Origin: Halieaceae bacterium
GTDB taxonomy: Bacteria > Pseudomonadota > Gammaproteobacteria > Pseudomonadales > Halieaceae
DNA length: 43,694 nucleotides
NCBI GenBank assembly: GCA_018657645.1
Contig: JABHWT010000419.1
Coordinates: 1-43,694, forward strand
Reading direction: 5' to 3'
In this document: positions 25,701 through 34,587 of the stretch, in pieces
Numbering within the stretch: the stretch's first letter is position 1
How the letters are laid out: each line of letters starts with the position of its first letter
Made by a program: the position numbers and the translations under genes
Notes under the pieces: generated by a model
What the model was told of the DNA's origin: nothing
The model's input: the letters and a program-made list of their open reading frames with translations, nothing else
Databases searched by the model: none

Positions 25701-26447
25701 ATGTTGTTGGAGCATAAGGTAGTACTGATAACGGGTGCAGCATCTGGAATCGGTGAAGCGACAGCCAGGTTATGTATTGAGGAGGGGGCAGCTGTATGGC
25801 TGGCAGACCTGAATGAAGAGAAAGGGGTTGTTCTGGCACGCGCACTGGGCGATAAAGCGGCATTTACGCAATGTGACGTTACTGATGAACAACAGGTGGC
25901 GAGCTTGGTCGATGAGGTGGTCGAGCGCTATCACCGCCTCGATTGTGCGGTAAATAATGCCGGCATCAGTGGCTCGCCTGATGCGATTGAGAATATCAGC
26001 CTGGAGAATTGGCAGCAGGTAATGAATGTCAACTTGACCAGCGTATTTCTGTGTTTAAAGCATGAATTGAAACAAATGCAGCGGCAGGGCAGTGGTGCGA
26101 TAGTCAATATCTCCTCGGAGTCGGGGTTAATTGGAGAGCCCAATATGGCGGGATACTGCGCAACCAAGCACGGCGTATTGGGCCTTAGCAAAACAGCAGC
26201 TTTAGAAAATGTTAAGAACGGTATTCGCGTGAATGCCGTTTTGCCTGGTTCGGTTCGCACTCCAATGCTGGACCAATTCCTGGACCTGGGGCCAGATGTG
26301 GAAAAAATGATACTGGAGAGTGTACCTTGTGGCAGGTTTGGGCAGCCCGAAGAAATTGCTCAAAATGTGGTCTGGCTGTGTAGCGACCGTGCGTCCTATG
26401 TCAGCGGATCGGCTATGTCTGTGGACTATGCTAATGTTTGTCGTTAA
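25701..26447 (+). CDS. Short-chain dehydrogenase/reductase (FabG-like)
   Basis: 248 residues from the Met at 25701, selected because GGAGG (25691-25695) lies 5 nt upstream; a Met at 25644 would add 19 charged residues. The cofactor motif is TGAASGIG (11-18). Asp36 at the end of strand 2 favours NAD over NADP. NNAG is at 85-88 and the catalytic Ser139, Tyr152 and Lys156 (GYCATKHG) are all present, as is the C-terminal YVSGSAMSVD typical of 3-oxoacyl-reductase-like SDRs. The substrate is unknown. It is convergent with the symporter gene, whose 3' end is 41 bp away. Confidence 0.92.
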   Translation: MLLEHKVVLITGAASGIGEATARLCIEEGAAVWLADLNEEKGVVLARALGDKAAFTQCDVTDEQQVASLVDEVVERYHRLDCAVNNAGISGSPDAIENISLENWQQVMNVNLTSVFLCLKHELKQMQRQGSGAIVNISSESGLIGEPNMAGYCATKHGVLGLSKTAALENVKNGIRVNAVLPGSVRTPMLDQFLDLGPDVEKMILESVPCGRFGQPEEIAQNVVWLCSDRASYVSGSAMSVDYANVCR

Positions 26448-26488
26448 TCAAGATTATCATTTAGAACCCCCGCAAGGAGAGAATGTAA

Positions 26489-27949
26489 CTATCGTGACTC
26501 AGAACGCCACACGCGGTTCTTTAACTCAACCTGCTCACCCCTGTCATCGGTAATTGGTCGCGGCGGGTCGATGCGCTGTGTCATCAAAGTCACGACGATC
26601 ATTACAACGACTGAGACGGCAAAGCCAATGAGGTCTGGCGGCGTGACTGTCTGAAACTGTGACGAAATAATCCAACCCGCTAAACCACCGAATATGCCGC
26701 CAAGTGCCCCATAGCGGTTTGCCTTTTTCCACCAGAAACAAAGGACAAAAGGCACTATTGTCATCGCTAGTAGCGGTGCAGCCGAGTCGATTAACACCTC
26801 CACAACCCGCTCCGCCCCAAATGCGACGTAGCTCGCTGCCAGGGCAACAAAAGGAATGCTGTATCGTGCAACCGATAGTCGCATTTTTTCATCGGCATCT
26901 GCTTTTATTCTTGGCAACAAGTTTGTACTGATGATCGATGCGGCGCTCAGAAGAATACTGTCGGAGGTGCTCATAATTGAAGACAATATCGCTCCTACAA
27001 AAAAAACGACGAACACCGGCGGTAAATGGGCAATGGCAATGTCCGTTAACACCGCGTTCGAGTCCTCGATACCCGGCATCGAGACACTTGCCACCATTCC
27101 TAGCATTATTGGGATAACACCGATCACCACGTAGGCAGCTGCTGCTACCAGGAACGAATTTTGTGCCACGCTTTCACTGCGAGCAGATAGCGCACGCTGA
27201 ATAACGGAGTTCGCGGCAATTGCGGCGATGCCAAGTGTCATCCAGACGTGAATATACTCGATCCAGTTCTTATAACTGTGTTCGACCGGAAAAAAGCGCA
27301 ACGTATCCTTCGGTAACTGCTCGACAATGACGCTCCACCCACCGACGTCATCGAGAACGATCATCGACAAAATGAGCAAGCCGATAGTCAGGATGACGAC
27401 TTGAACAAAATCGGTGATGGCGACAGCCCACATTCCACCGATCATCGTATAGACAACGATAACAACAAGGCCGCCGAAGATGCCAGCTGCCATCGGCAAG
27501 CCGGTGAGCGATTCACTCAACACGCCGAAGGTAAACAACACGCCGCCGAGCCAGATAATGCCAGATATTACATCCGCGAGTGCGCCAAACACACCGGCGA
27601 AGGGGCCGTAACGAACCTCAAAGAACTCAATCCAGGTCAGGCGTCGAGCCCGGCGCATGATGCGCGCAAAAAATAGTCCGGACAACAACAGGGCGAGACC
27701 AGACCCAAAAGGTTCTCCAATCATCAGCAGAAAATCGCGATCGTATCCCGATGTTGCTGCGCCCATCATGATGCCGCTGCCAAACCAGGTTGCAAAAATG
27801 GAAACCGAACAAAGCCACAATGGCATCTTTCGGCCCGCAACGACAAAGTCTGCCAGAGTATGGGTCCCGCGTGATGCAAGATAGCCTATGACGATCATGA
27901 CCACCATGTAACCGCAGACGCCGATCAGAATCATTGTCTGCGTTGTCAT
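26489..27949 (-). CDS. Sodium:solute symporter family (SSS) transporter
   Basis: 486 residues with about 13 membrane helices, the normal SSS size and topology. Recognisable motifs are the TM1-2 region IGYLASRGTHTLADFVVAGR, the ATWFGSGIMMGAA stretch that lines the Na+ site, YTMIGGMWAVAITDFVQ of TM5 and the TM8 segment LSSIMSTSDSILLSAASI, whose Ser residues form Na2-site contacts in vSGLT/PutP. The substrate (organic acid, amino acid or sugar) cannot be decided. The start has no clear Shine-Dalgarno. It is divergent from the VapC relic region. Confidence 0.9.
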   Translation of the reverse strand: MTTQTMILIGVCGYMVVMIVIGYLASRGTHTLADFVVAGRKMPLWLCSVSIFATWFGSGIMMGAATSGYDRDFLLMIGEPFGSGLALLLSGLFFARIMRRARRLTWIEFFEVRYGPFAGVFGALADVISGIIWLGGVLFTFGVLSESLTGLPMAAGIFGGLVVIVVYTMIGGMWAVAITDFVQVVILTIGLLILSMIVLDDVGGWSVIVEQLPKDTLRFFPVEHSYKNWIEYIHVWMTLGIAAIAANSVIQRALSARSESVAQNSFLVAAAAYVVIGVIPIMLGMVASVSMPGIEDSNAVLTDIAIAHLPPVFVVFFVGAILSSIMSTSDSILLSAASIISTNLLPRIKADADEKMRLSVARYSIPFVALAASYVAFGAERVVEVLIDSAAPLLAMTIVPFVLCFWWKKANRYGALGGIFGGLAGWIISSQFQTVTPPDLIGFAVSVVVMIVVTLMTQRIDPPRPITDDRGEQVELKNRVWRSESR

Positions 27950-28092
27950 AAACTAGCCGACACGGCGAGCCATTCCGGCCCACCATGGCCCCCAAATTCA
28001 CTTTTCAATACATACTCCAAGTTGAGTCATTTTCTTTGTGATATTTCATACCCGGCAGGACAATCCCTCCATTAACCATTGTAGCTTTTCTC

Positions 28093-28275
28093 CCAGAATT
28101 TCATAGGGTGTTCTGCCACTTCCTGCGCGCAACGGGAACCTTCGACAACCTGACCTCAGATGCTCACATAGCCGCCATGGCGATCGAAAATGGCGCTACT
28201 GTGTATTCTGCAGATTATGACTTTCGCCGTTTCACTGGTGTTCGGCATATTAGCCCTCTCGTTGACATCACCTGA
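28093..28275 (+). pseudogene. Relic of a VapC-type PIN-domain toxin (C-terminal piece)
   Basis: In one plus-strand frame ending at TGA 28273-28275 the translation contains RATGTFDNLTSDAHIAAMA, then IENGATVYSADYDFRRFTGVR and HISPL. This is the last ~45 residues of a PIN-domain ribonuclease of the VapC family: the G-N-L-x-x-D-A-H-x-A-A-x-A-x-E-x-G-A block with the third acidic metal ligand, then the D-x-D-F-x-R-F strand with the fourth. The N-terminal half with the first Asp is absent; upstream the frame becomes unrelated and closes at 28039. No vapB antitoxin is nearby. It is a decayed or truncated toxin-antitoxin remnant directly bordering the polysaccharide operon. Confidence 0.75.
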
Positions 28276-28474
28276 TGGGGATAATGATATAGCGTCCCGA
28301 TTGATCACCCTGGCTGACATGCCTGTGATCCGGAATTGGACCGAATCGCTCTGGGGAAGTGAACGCCCGTATGTGAACCCAGAACCTGTTCCCGTGTACA
28401 AGTGACTGGAGAAGCCGCGGTTCCGCTGGCCGAAAATAAATGAGACATTAAGCCTGTCAGACAAATAGTTGGAC

Positions 28475-28503
28475 TGGTTGTTGTGCTGGAAAATTTGTAT
28501 ACT
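28475..28503 (+). promoter_or_regulatory. Possible promoter of the rfbH operon
   Basis: TATACT (28498-28503) is a good -10 match. TGGTTG (28475-28480) is a poor -35 at 17-bp spacing. It lies 86 bp before the rfbH start with no gene between. Confidence 0.35.
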
Positions 28504-28588
28504 AATTTGCATAGCACCGTAAAAAAAACCAGAAGAATTTGGGTATACGTAATTCCTCCGATTTGCCTCTGCCGGGAACTGTTGAGTA

Positions 28589-29902
28589 ATGCCGACTAGC
28601 AAAGAGACGCTGAGAGCGAATATTCTCGACCTTGTCAGGCAGTACCACGATGAGGCCTTCAAACCAGAGCCATTTGAGCCCGGAAGGTCCGAGGTTCCGT
28701 ATTCCGGCAGAGTTTTTGGTCAAGAGGAAATTGTCAACCTGGTCGATTCCAGTCTTGATTTTTGGCTGACTGCCGGGACCTGGGCAGAACGTTTCGAGCG
28801 GTCGTTTGCATCATTTTTCGGCCTGAGGCATGCGCTGCTTACGAATTCTGGTTCATCAGCAAACCTCTTGGCAATTTCTGCATTGACTTCACCGAAGTTG
28901 GGGCACAAGCGGATCAACCCCGGAGATGAGGTCATAACGACGGCCGCCGGGTTTCCCACGACACTCAATCCAATCTTACAAAACGGTCTGACACCGGTAT
29001 TTGTAGATGTGGAAATTCCCGGCTACAACGCCGACCTGTCGCAGTTGGAAAGAGCACTCTCCGACAAAACCAGAGCCGTCTTTTTTGCCCATACCCTGGG
29101 CAATGTTTTCGATGCTCAGAAAGTCAGGGAATTCGCGGATGAACGGGGGCTATGGTTTATAGAAGATTGCTGTGATGCAGTCGGATCACGTCTCCACGGC
29201 AAGCTGGTGGGTACTTTTGGGGATCTTGCGACCACGAGTTTCTACCCGGCGCACCACATCACCATGGGTGAAGGTGGTTGTGTCCTGACAAACAATTCAA
29301 AACTCGGGAAAATTGTCAAGTCCTATCGCGACTGGGGACGAGATTGCTGGTGCAGTCCCGGTGCGAATAACACCTGTAAGAAACGCTTTGACTGGCAACT
29401 GGGAGAAATGCCGCGAGGGTACGATCATAAGTACACATACTCCCATATCGGCTACAACCTCAAAATCACTGACATGCAGGCAGCAATCGGCGTGGCGCAA
29501 CTGGAACGGCTGCCAGGATTCGTCACGGCCAGAAGAAAGAACTTCGATATGCTCAAGGAAGGGCTGAAAGACCTTGAAGACCTGTTGATTCTGCCTGAGC
29601 CCGCGGCTAACTCGGAACCGAGTTGGTTCGGCTTTCCGTTGATGATACGAGAAAAAGCTCCGATATCGCGCGAGAGGCTCATACGCAAGCTGGAGGCCAG
29701 GAAGATAGCAACCCGGGTGCTATTTGGTGGAAATCTCACGCGGCAACCGGCTTATGCCGGCACCCGGTACAGGGTGGCGGTTGACCTTGACCGGTCGGAC
29801 GAAGTCATGAACCGCCTGTTCTGGGTCGGCCTTTACCCAGGCCTCGACAAACAGCGAATCGAATACATGATTGATTCGCTCCACCAGGCAGCCAGGGAAT
29901 AA
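28589..29902 (+). CDS. rfbH: CDP-4-keto-6-deoxy-glucose 3-dehydrase (E1/RfbH/DdhC)
   Basis: A 437-residue PMP- and [2Fe-2S]-dependent enzyme that, with an E3-type reductase, removes the 3-OH of CDP-4-keto-6-deoxy-D-glucose, the committing step to 3,6-dideoxyhexoses. It has the aminotransferase fold, but the PLP-binding Lys is replaced by His222 ([14 protein letters not shown]), the defining change of E1. Cluster ligands are Cys195 (EDCCDA), Cys253, Cys255 and Cys263 ([12 protein letters not shown]), all in place. [16 protein letters not shown] is highly conserved. It is the first gene of a compact five-gene operon, with gtrB starting 6 bp later. The E3 partner and the earlier CDP-glucose genes are missing from the window. 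Confidence 0.95.
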   Translation: MPTSKETLRANILDLVRQYHDEAFKPEPFEPGRSEVPYSGRVFGQEEIVNLVDSSLDFWLTAGTWAERFERSFASFFGLRHALLTNSGSSANLLAISALTSPKLGHKRINPGDEVITTAAGFPTTLNPILQNGLTPVFVDVEIPGYNADLSQLERALSDKTRAVFFAHTLGNVFDAQKVREFADERGLWFIEDCCDAVGSRLHGKLVGTFGDLATTSFYPAHHITMGEGGCVLTNNSKLGKIVKSYRDWGRDCWCSPGANNTCKKRFDWQLGEMPRGYDHKYTYSHIGYNLKITDMQAAIGVAQLERLPGFVTARRKNFDMLKEGLKDLEDLLILPEPAANSEPSWFGFPLMIREKAPISRERLIRKLEARKIATRVLFGGNLTRQPAYAGTRYRVAVDLDRSDEVMNRLFWVGLYPGLDKQRIEYMIDSLHQAARE

Positions 29903-29908
29903 TCCGGG

Positions 29909-30847
29909 ATGGAGAGAAAAACACTTAGTGTTCTCACGCCCTGCTACAACGAGTCGGAAAATATCGGGGCACTGTATCGGCAAATCAAGGATGTTTTTGC
30001 CAGCCTGCCTGACTACGACTATGAACATATATTTATTGATAACTGCTCAACTGACGACAGTGTCGAGCAGATTCGCACCCTTGCGGCGACAGACAAGAAT
30101 GTCAGGGCCATCTGCAATGCGCGAAATTTCGGTCACATCAGATCGCCTTTTTACGGCATGCTGCAATGTGGCGGGGCTGCTGTGATCCTGATGGCTTCCG
30201 ATCTTCAGGATCCCCCGGCGCTGATACGTGATTTCGTGAAAAAGTGGGAAGCAGGCGCCAAAATTGTCATCGGGGTAAAGGACAAAAGTGAAGAAAATCC
30301 ACTGATGTTTGCAATCAGAAAGATTTACTACAAATTGGTTCGTATGATATCGGATGTCGACCTGGTGACGAATTTTACCGGTTTTGGTTTGTACGACAGG
30401 GAGTTCATCGCAGTATTGAGAAAACTCGATGTCTCCTACCCCTATTTGCGGGGCCTGGTGGCGGAGTTGGGCGGTCAGTGGTCCGAGGTCAGTTTTGTTC
30501 AGCCCAAAAGGAGGAGGGGGCGCACGAAAAACAACTTTCTTACCCTCTACGATATGGCGATGACCGGGGTCGTCAGCCACTCAAAGTTACCTTTGCGCCT
30601 GGCAGGAATTGTCGGATTCATTTTGGCAACACTGAGCCTTGGCGTGGCAATTTCTTATACCATCTACAAGCTGCTTCATTGGGATGAATTCCAACTCGGA
30701 CAGGCCCCAATCGTCATCGGGTTGTTTTTCTTTGCTGCAGTGCAATTGTTCTTTATCGGCATACTCGGGGAGTACATCGGGGCGATCTTCACCCATGTGA
30801 ACAAGAGGCCCCTGGTTGTCGAGAGAGAGCGAATTAATTTTGACTAA
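29909..30847 (+). CDS. GtrB-like polyprenyl-phosphate glycosyltransferase (GT2)
   Basis: A 312-residue DPM1/GtrB/ArnC-type enzyme that transfers a sugar from its nucleotide carrier to undecaprenyl phosphate on the cytoplasmic face. The GT2 domain (about 5-225) has LTPCYNESENI, FIDNCSTDDS and the catalytic MASDLQDPP. Two C-terminal membrane helices lie near 235-260 and 270-295, as in GtrB. KRRRGRTKNNFLTLYDMA is the typical amphipathic stretch before the membrane. It is followed by an overlapping gtrA-like flippase gene, the standard gtrAB pair in reverse order. Its sugar is probably the product of rfbH and the downstream genes rather than glucose; that is inference. Confidence 0.9.
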   Translation: MERKTLSVLTPCYNESENIGALYRQIKDVFASLPDYDYEHIFIDNCSTDDSVEQIRTLAATDKNVRAICNARNFGHIRSPFYGMLQCGGAAVILMASDLQDPPALIRDFVKKWEAGAKIVIGVKDKSEENPLMFAIRKIYYKLVRMISDVDLVTNFTGFGLYDREFIAVLRKLDVSYPYLRGLVAELGGQWSEVSFVQPKRRRGRTKNNFLTLYDMAMTGVVSHSKLPLRLAGIVGFILATLSLGVAISYTIYKLLHWDEFQLGQAPIVIGLFFFAAVQLFFIGILGEYIGAIFTHVNKRPLVVERERINFD

Positions 30848-31259
30848 CGCAACGGCCTCAGTCGTCCTTTCAAACCAGTTGGTCCGCTTTTTCCTGGTCG
30901 GCGGTGTCAATACGATTTTCGGATATTCAAGTTTTGCCCTTTTTATCTGGCTGGGGCTGCATTACGCACTTGCGGTTCTTCTGGCGACTGTTCTTGGCGT
31001 TGTGTTTAATTTCAGCACAATCGGAAAGCTCGTGTTCAAGCGCTTCAGTCCCTGGCTCATCCACCGATTTGTCGCTGTTTACGCCGTTCTGTATGTTATT
31101 AACGTGGCAGGAATCAAGGCGTTGCTCATCGCAGACCTGAACAGTTACCTGGCCGGGGGAATTATGGTTGTACCCATGGGATTGCTGGGTTTCGGGTTGC
31201 TGAAAAAGCTTGTATTCAAGCCAGCAGGACCGGAACCATCCGGGGCCGGCCCGCAATGA
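30840..31259 (+). CDS. GtrA-like membrane protein (polyprenyl-phosphate-sugar flippase)
   Basis: 139 residues with four membrane helices, the GtrA/DPMS3 fold thought to flip undecaprenyl-phosphate-sugars. Motifs are QLVRFFLVGGVNTIFGY in TM1, LLATVLGVVFNFSTIGKLVFK in TM2 and a basic C-terminus after TM4. No ATG fits. I chose TTG at 30840, which overlaps the gtrB stop by 8 bp with GAGAGAG upstream; another TTG at 30816 (AGAGG upstream) would add 8 residues. The stop overlaps the next start (ATGA at 31256-31259), so translation of the whole operon is coupled. Confidence 0.85.
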   Translation: MTNATASVVLSNQLVRFFLVGGVNTIFGYSSFALFIWLGLHYALAVLLATVLGVVFNFSTIGKLVFKRFSPWLIHRFVAVYAVLYVINVAGIKALLIADLNSYLAGGIMVVPMGLLGFGLLKKLVFKPAGPEPSGAGPQ

Positions 31260-32332
31260 CGCCGTCGTGCATGGCCGGAACCAGGCTCAGTGTTTCTGAC
31301 CTCGAGGAGGTACTGCTTAATTCGCGACATGTTTTTGAGCGACTCAACGGCGCCCGGCTGTTTGTCACGGGGGGCACCGGTTTTTGGGGACGGTGGATGA
31401 TCGAAAGCCTTGCCTACGCCGTGGAAAGACTGGGACTGGACATCAGGATGCTGTTGCTTGCAAGAAATCGGGAGAGTTTTCTGGCTGATAACACAGCGCA
31501 GTCCCGCCCGGCGTGGCTGAGTATTCTGGAGGGCGATGTCCGTAGCTTCAAGTTTCCCGAATTGGATATTACAGACGTCATCCATCTTGCCACTCCCGCT
31601 AGTGCGAGGCTGAACCGGGCTCAACCTGAGCTCATGTTCGACACCATAAAAACTGGAACGCGACGGGTTCTGGATTTTTCAGTGCAGGCGGGCGCCTCGA
31701 GATTTTTGCTGGCAAGCTCGGGTGCAGTCTACGGCAGGCAGCCCCCTGACATGTCACATTTAACTGAGGATTTCCAAGATTACTCTGGCAATGGACCATC
31801 TGTCTCGGCCTATGCGCAGGGAAAAAGATTGGCTGAAGAACTATGCGGTGAATATGCTTCAACACACGACATTGCAGTAAAGATCGCCAGGGGATTTGCC
31901 TTCGTGGGCCCCTACCTGCCTCTGAATGCGCATTATGCAATTGGGAATTTCATCCGAGACGGCCTGCGAGGTGGCCCCATCAGAATTCGTGGCGACGGAA
32001 CACCGGTTCGCTCCTACATGTACGCTTCGGACCTGGTCACCTGGCTGTGGAAAATTCTCCTGGATGGCCGCTCCCAGATACCGTACAACGTTGGGTCCGA
32101 GCAGGCAATCGAGCTTGGATTGCTGGCCGGCCAGGTGGCGGGGGCTTTTCGTGAGGTTCCTGAGGTCGAGATCGCTGTGGCGTCCGAAAAAGATATTGCC
32201 GCAGAGCGTTACGTCCCTTCAACCCGGCGAGCAAGAACCGAACTTGGGCTGAAGATCAGGGTACCGCTGCACGAGGCGATTTCCAGAACCGTAACCTTCA
32301 ACAGGCAGAATTCAACCGATGGTCCATACTGA
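31256..32332 (+). CDS. NAD-dependent sugar epimerase/dehydratase/reductase (extended SDR)
   Basis: A 358-residue nucleotide-sugar-modifying enzyme. The Rossmann motif GGTGFWG is at 39-45 and the catalytic Ser154/155 lies in LASSGAVYG. The YxxxK pair is Tyr186/Lys190 (SAYAQGK), and the substrate-domain signature is GDGTPVRSYMYASDL. The extended-SDR family includes CDP-paratose/tyvelose enzymes, abequose synthase and YerF-type reductases. Between rfbH and a YerE-like gene, reduction or epimerisation of a CDP-3,6-dideoxy-4-keto or branched sugar is the likely job. It overlaps gtrA by 4 bp and the next gene by 14 bp. Confidence 0.88.
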   Translation: MTPSCMAGTRLSVSDLEEVLLNSRHVFERLNGARLFVTGGTGFWGRWMIESLAYAVERLGLDIRMLLLARNRESFLADNTAQSRPAWLSILEGDVRSFKFPELDITDVIHLATPASARLNRAQPELMFDTIKTGTRRVLDFSVQAGASRFLLASSGAVYGRQPPDMSHLTEDFQDYSGNGPSVSAYAQGKRLAEELCGEYASTHDIAVKIARGFAFVGPYLPLNAHYAIGNFIRDGLRGGPIRIRGDGTPVRSYMYASDLVTWLWKILLDGRSQIPYNVGSEQAIELGLLAGQVAGAFREVPEVEIAVASEKDIAAERYVPSTRRARTELGLKIRVPLHEAISRTVTFNRQNSTDGPY

Positions 32333-34484
32333 GAAAATTCGCATAGCAGACTATCTATTCAACATTCTGGCTGAAGAGTACGGCGTCGATACGGTCTTCA
32401 TGATATCCGGTGGTGGCGCCATGTTTCTGAACGAAGCAGTTGGGCAGATGCACGATGCCGGCAAACTGCAGTATGTGTGTAATCATCACGAACAAGCCGG
32501 CGCTATAGCAGCGGAGGGATATTCCCGGGCAAGTAACGGCAGACTCGGGGTCGTGTGCGTTACTACGGGCCCGGGGGGGCTCAACACGTTAACCGGTGTG
32601 CACGGCCAATGGACGGACTCTGTTCCTGTTCTTTATCTATCTGGCCAGGTGAAAAGGACGACCACGCTGGGCCACGCTGAGGTTCGCGGCCTTCGACAGT
32701 TGGGGGATCAGGAGGTGGATATCGTCAGCGTGGTGCGCCCCATAACAAAATATGCCGCCGCGGTGACAGACCCGCTGGAAGCAGGCCAAATGCTGGAACA
32801 GGCGGTGCACGCCGCGCAATCCGATAGACCGGGCCCGGCATGGCTGGACGTACCGATCGATGTGCAGGCGTTTGAAGCTGATGTTGGGCAATTGGAGGAA
32901 TTACGGCTGCGCACCCGGAAGGAGTTGGAATTGCGCAGCAAAAAAAGTGCTTTGGTGTTGGAATCCAGTGCTCGAACAGGCGCCCTTGCAAGCTGGAACA
33001 AACTCACCGAAGCAAAGCGGCCGGTTATTGTAGCGGGCAGAGGTGTCAGGTTGGCGGGTGCCCGGGAAAAATTACTTGAACTTGCCGAAAAGCTTCCCAT
33101 TCCGATATTGGGGACTTTCAATGCGGTGGACCTCATGCCCTCGGATCATTCCTGTTTTGCCGGCAGAATCGGGACCGTCGGCACCCGGTCCGGGAATTTC
33201 GTGCTGCAGAACTCGGATTTGGTTCTCACGCTGGGCACCCGGAATAACATTCGGCAGGTGAGTTATAACTGGCAACTGTTCGCACGCTCCGCCTTTGTGA
33301 TTGGCGTTGATATCGACCCCGCTGAATTGTTGAAACCCACCCTTACCCCGGACCTCCCAATTCATGCCGATGCGGGAGATTTCCTCTCCAATGTGTTGGC
33401 ACTAGCAGAACAGGAAAGCTCGCAACCTGATTTTTCCAACTGGCTTGCCTGGTGCAGGGAAAGAAAGACCAGGTATCCGGTCGTCGGTGACACTGCACGA
33501 GGCCAAGCGGAAATCGACCCCTACCTATTTATGCAAGAATTGACCACCATGCTGAGCGGCGCGGATGTCGTTGCGGCGGGGAACGGTACTGCCTGCACTG
33601 CGCTGCACCAGGCAGCCGTGTCAAAATCTGGGTCCACAATTTTCTCTAATTCAGGCTGCGCAGCAATGGGCTATGATCTTCCTGCTGCAATTGGAGCATG
33701 GTTTGCACTGCATGAGGGTGACAGAGCTACACGTCGAATCTGTTGCCTGGCCGGGGATGGAAGCCTCATGATGAATATACAGGAGCTTGCGACCATAGTC
33801 CGTCATCGCATTCCCCTGAAAATATTTGTACTGAATAATGGCGGCTATTCATCCATCAGACAAACCCAGGAAACGATGTTTGCAGGGCATGCCGTTGCCA
33901 GCGGGCCGTCATCGGGCATCAGCTTCCCGGATTTTCGCAAGGTGGCCGAGGCATTCGGGCTCAGGTCGGCACGCATGGCGGGGACCAGTAGCATTGTGCC
34001 GGTATTGAGCGACGTGCTTAACGATGGCGGTCCCGTGCTTATCGAAGTGGTCCTGGACCCTGATTCACACTTTTCGCCCAAAGTTACAAGTTCGAGAAAC
34101 TCGGCGGGGGCGATCGTGACCAAGCCACTTGAGGACATGTGGCCGCAATTGGAGGCGGCGCTGACCCATATGCGAGTCCATGGCCGGGTGCCCATTTGCG
34201 GCATGATCGCCCACTACAACGACAGTAGAGCAGATATGACTCCCGGACCGCGAAACCTGACGGAAACTATTTACAAACTCATTACTCTCAGGGGTTTTGT
34301 GGTGTCTGAGCATGAACACATGCGCGAGCAGTTTGAGCAGGATATGGCGCAGTGGATTGCCTCGGGCCAGGTTAAGTACCATGAGACTATTGCCCAGGGC
34401 ATTGAAAATGCAGCGGATGCTTTTATCGGCCTGTTTAGTGGTTCCAACACCGGGAAAATGCTGGTTAAACTGGCTGACGAGTGA
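32319..34484 (+). CDS. YerE-like thiamine-diphosphate enzyme with a C-terminal piece of an MDR reductase (chimera)
   Basis: 721 residues. Positions 1 to ~610 form a complete acetolactate-synthase-like ThDP enzyme: the activating Glu58 in HHEQAGAIAAEGY, the middle domain with VIVAGRGVRL, and the ThDP/Mg motif GDGSLMMNIQELATI...LNNGGYSS. In polysaccharide clusters such enzymes (YerE of the yersiniose pathway) add a two-carbon unit from pyruvate to a CDP-3,6-dideoxy-4-keto sugar. After PLEDMWPQ (near 34149, residue 611) the sequence switches to the last ~110 residues of a zinc-free medium-chain reductase (CurA/prostaglandin-reductase type): EAALTHMRVHGRVPICGMI, PGPRNLTETIYKL, GFVVSEH and ENAADAFIGLFSGSNTGK. 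Family length is ~570-600, so the tail is extra. The two family calls are firm; the origin of the fusion is open. Confidence 0.88.
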   Translation: MVHTEKIRIADYLFNILAEEYGVDTVFMISGGGAMFLNEAVGQMHDAGKLQYVCNHHEQAGAIAAEGYSRASNGRLGVVCVTTGPGGLNTLTGVHGQWTDSVPVLYLSGQVKRTTTLGHAEVRGLRQLGDQEVDIVSVVRPITKYAAAVTDPLEAGQMLEQAVHAAQSDRPGPAWLDVPIDVQAFEADVGQLEELRLRTRKELELRSKKSALVLESSARTGALASWNKLTEAKRPVIVAGRGVRLAGAREKLLELAEKLPIPILGTFNAVDLMPSDHSCFAGRIGTVGTRSGNFVLQNSDLVLTLGTRNNIRQVSYNWQLFARSAFVIGVDIDPAELLKPTLTPDLPIHADAGDFLSNVLALAEQESSQPDFSNWLAWCRERKTRYPVVGDTARGQAEIDPYLFMQELTTMLSGADVVAAGNGTACTALHQAAVSKSGSTIFSNSGCAAMGYDLPAAIGAWFALHEGDRATRRICCLAGDGSLMMNIQELATIVRHRIPLKIFVLNNGGYSSIRQTQETMFAGHAVASGPSSGISFPDFRKVAEAFGLRSARMAGTSSIVPVLSDVLNDGGPVLIEVVLDPDSHFSPKVTSSRNSAGAIVTKPLEDMWPQLEAALTHMRVHGRVPICGMIAHYNDSRADMTPGPRNLTETIYKLITLRGFVVSEHEHMREQFEQDMAQWIASGQVKYHETIAQGIENAADAFIGLFSGSNTGKMLVKLADE

Positions 34485-34491
34485 GTGTGTT

Positions 34492-34587
34492 TTAGGCCTC
34501 GCCCCGGGCCAGGTTTTCTGGCAGGTAGCGGATCGCGACATAAAACAGCGAAATGGCCATAGTGCCTATCAAACCGACTATGACCAT
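34492..34587 (-). pseudogene. Possible C-terminal relic or tiny membrane peptide
   Basis: A minus-strand frame ends at TAA (34494-34492) and encodes one membrane helix with a polar tail: MVIVGLIGTMAISLFYVAI then RYLPENLARGEA. Upstream, the in-frame residues TRKSKVLRYA extend a basic flank, but a TAG closes the frame ~8 codons further. No ribosome binding site is visible. It reads like the end of a larger membrane protein cut off at about 34.62 kb, in the gap after the chimeric enzyme. A real 31-residue peptide is less likely. Confidence 0.3.

Larger units (their letters stand above)
27950..28588. other. 639-bp region between symporter and polysaccharide operon
   Basis: No intact gene. The middle carries the C-terminal relic of a PIN-domain toxin (listed separately). 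The right part holds a possible promoter for the rfbH operon. The left ~90 bp would contain the symporter promoter, which I could not resolve. Confidence 0.6.

Noticed and set aside
28190-28405. A 71-codon plus-strand frame with a hydrophobic start
   Set aside because: It overlaps the PIN-domain relic in another frame and lacks a ribosome binding site; the hydrophobicity comes from out-of-frame reading of the relic.
28156-28662. A 168-codon minus-strand frame in the gap before rfbH
   Set aside because: It runs antisense through the PIN relic and the rfbH start, with no recognisable domain or start signal.
34485-34530. GC-rich GGCC-containing stretch after the chimeric gene as a terminator
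   Set aside because: No stem of useful length forms, although a short T-run follows.
34065-34541. A 158-codon minus-strand frame over the ThDP/MDR junction
   Set aside because: Shadow of the plus-strand chimera; both plus-strand halves have clear family motifs and this frame has none.
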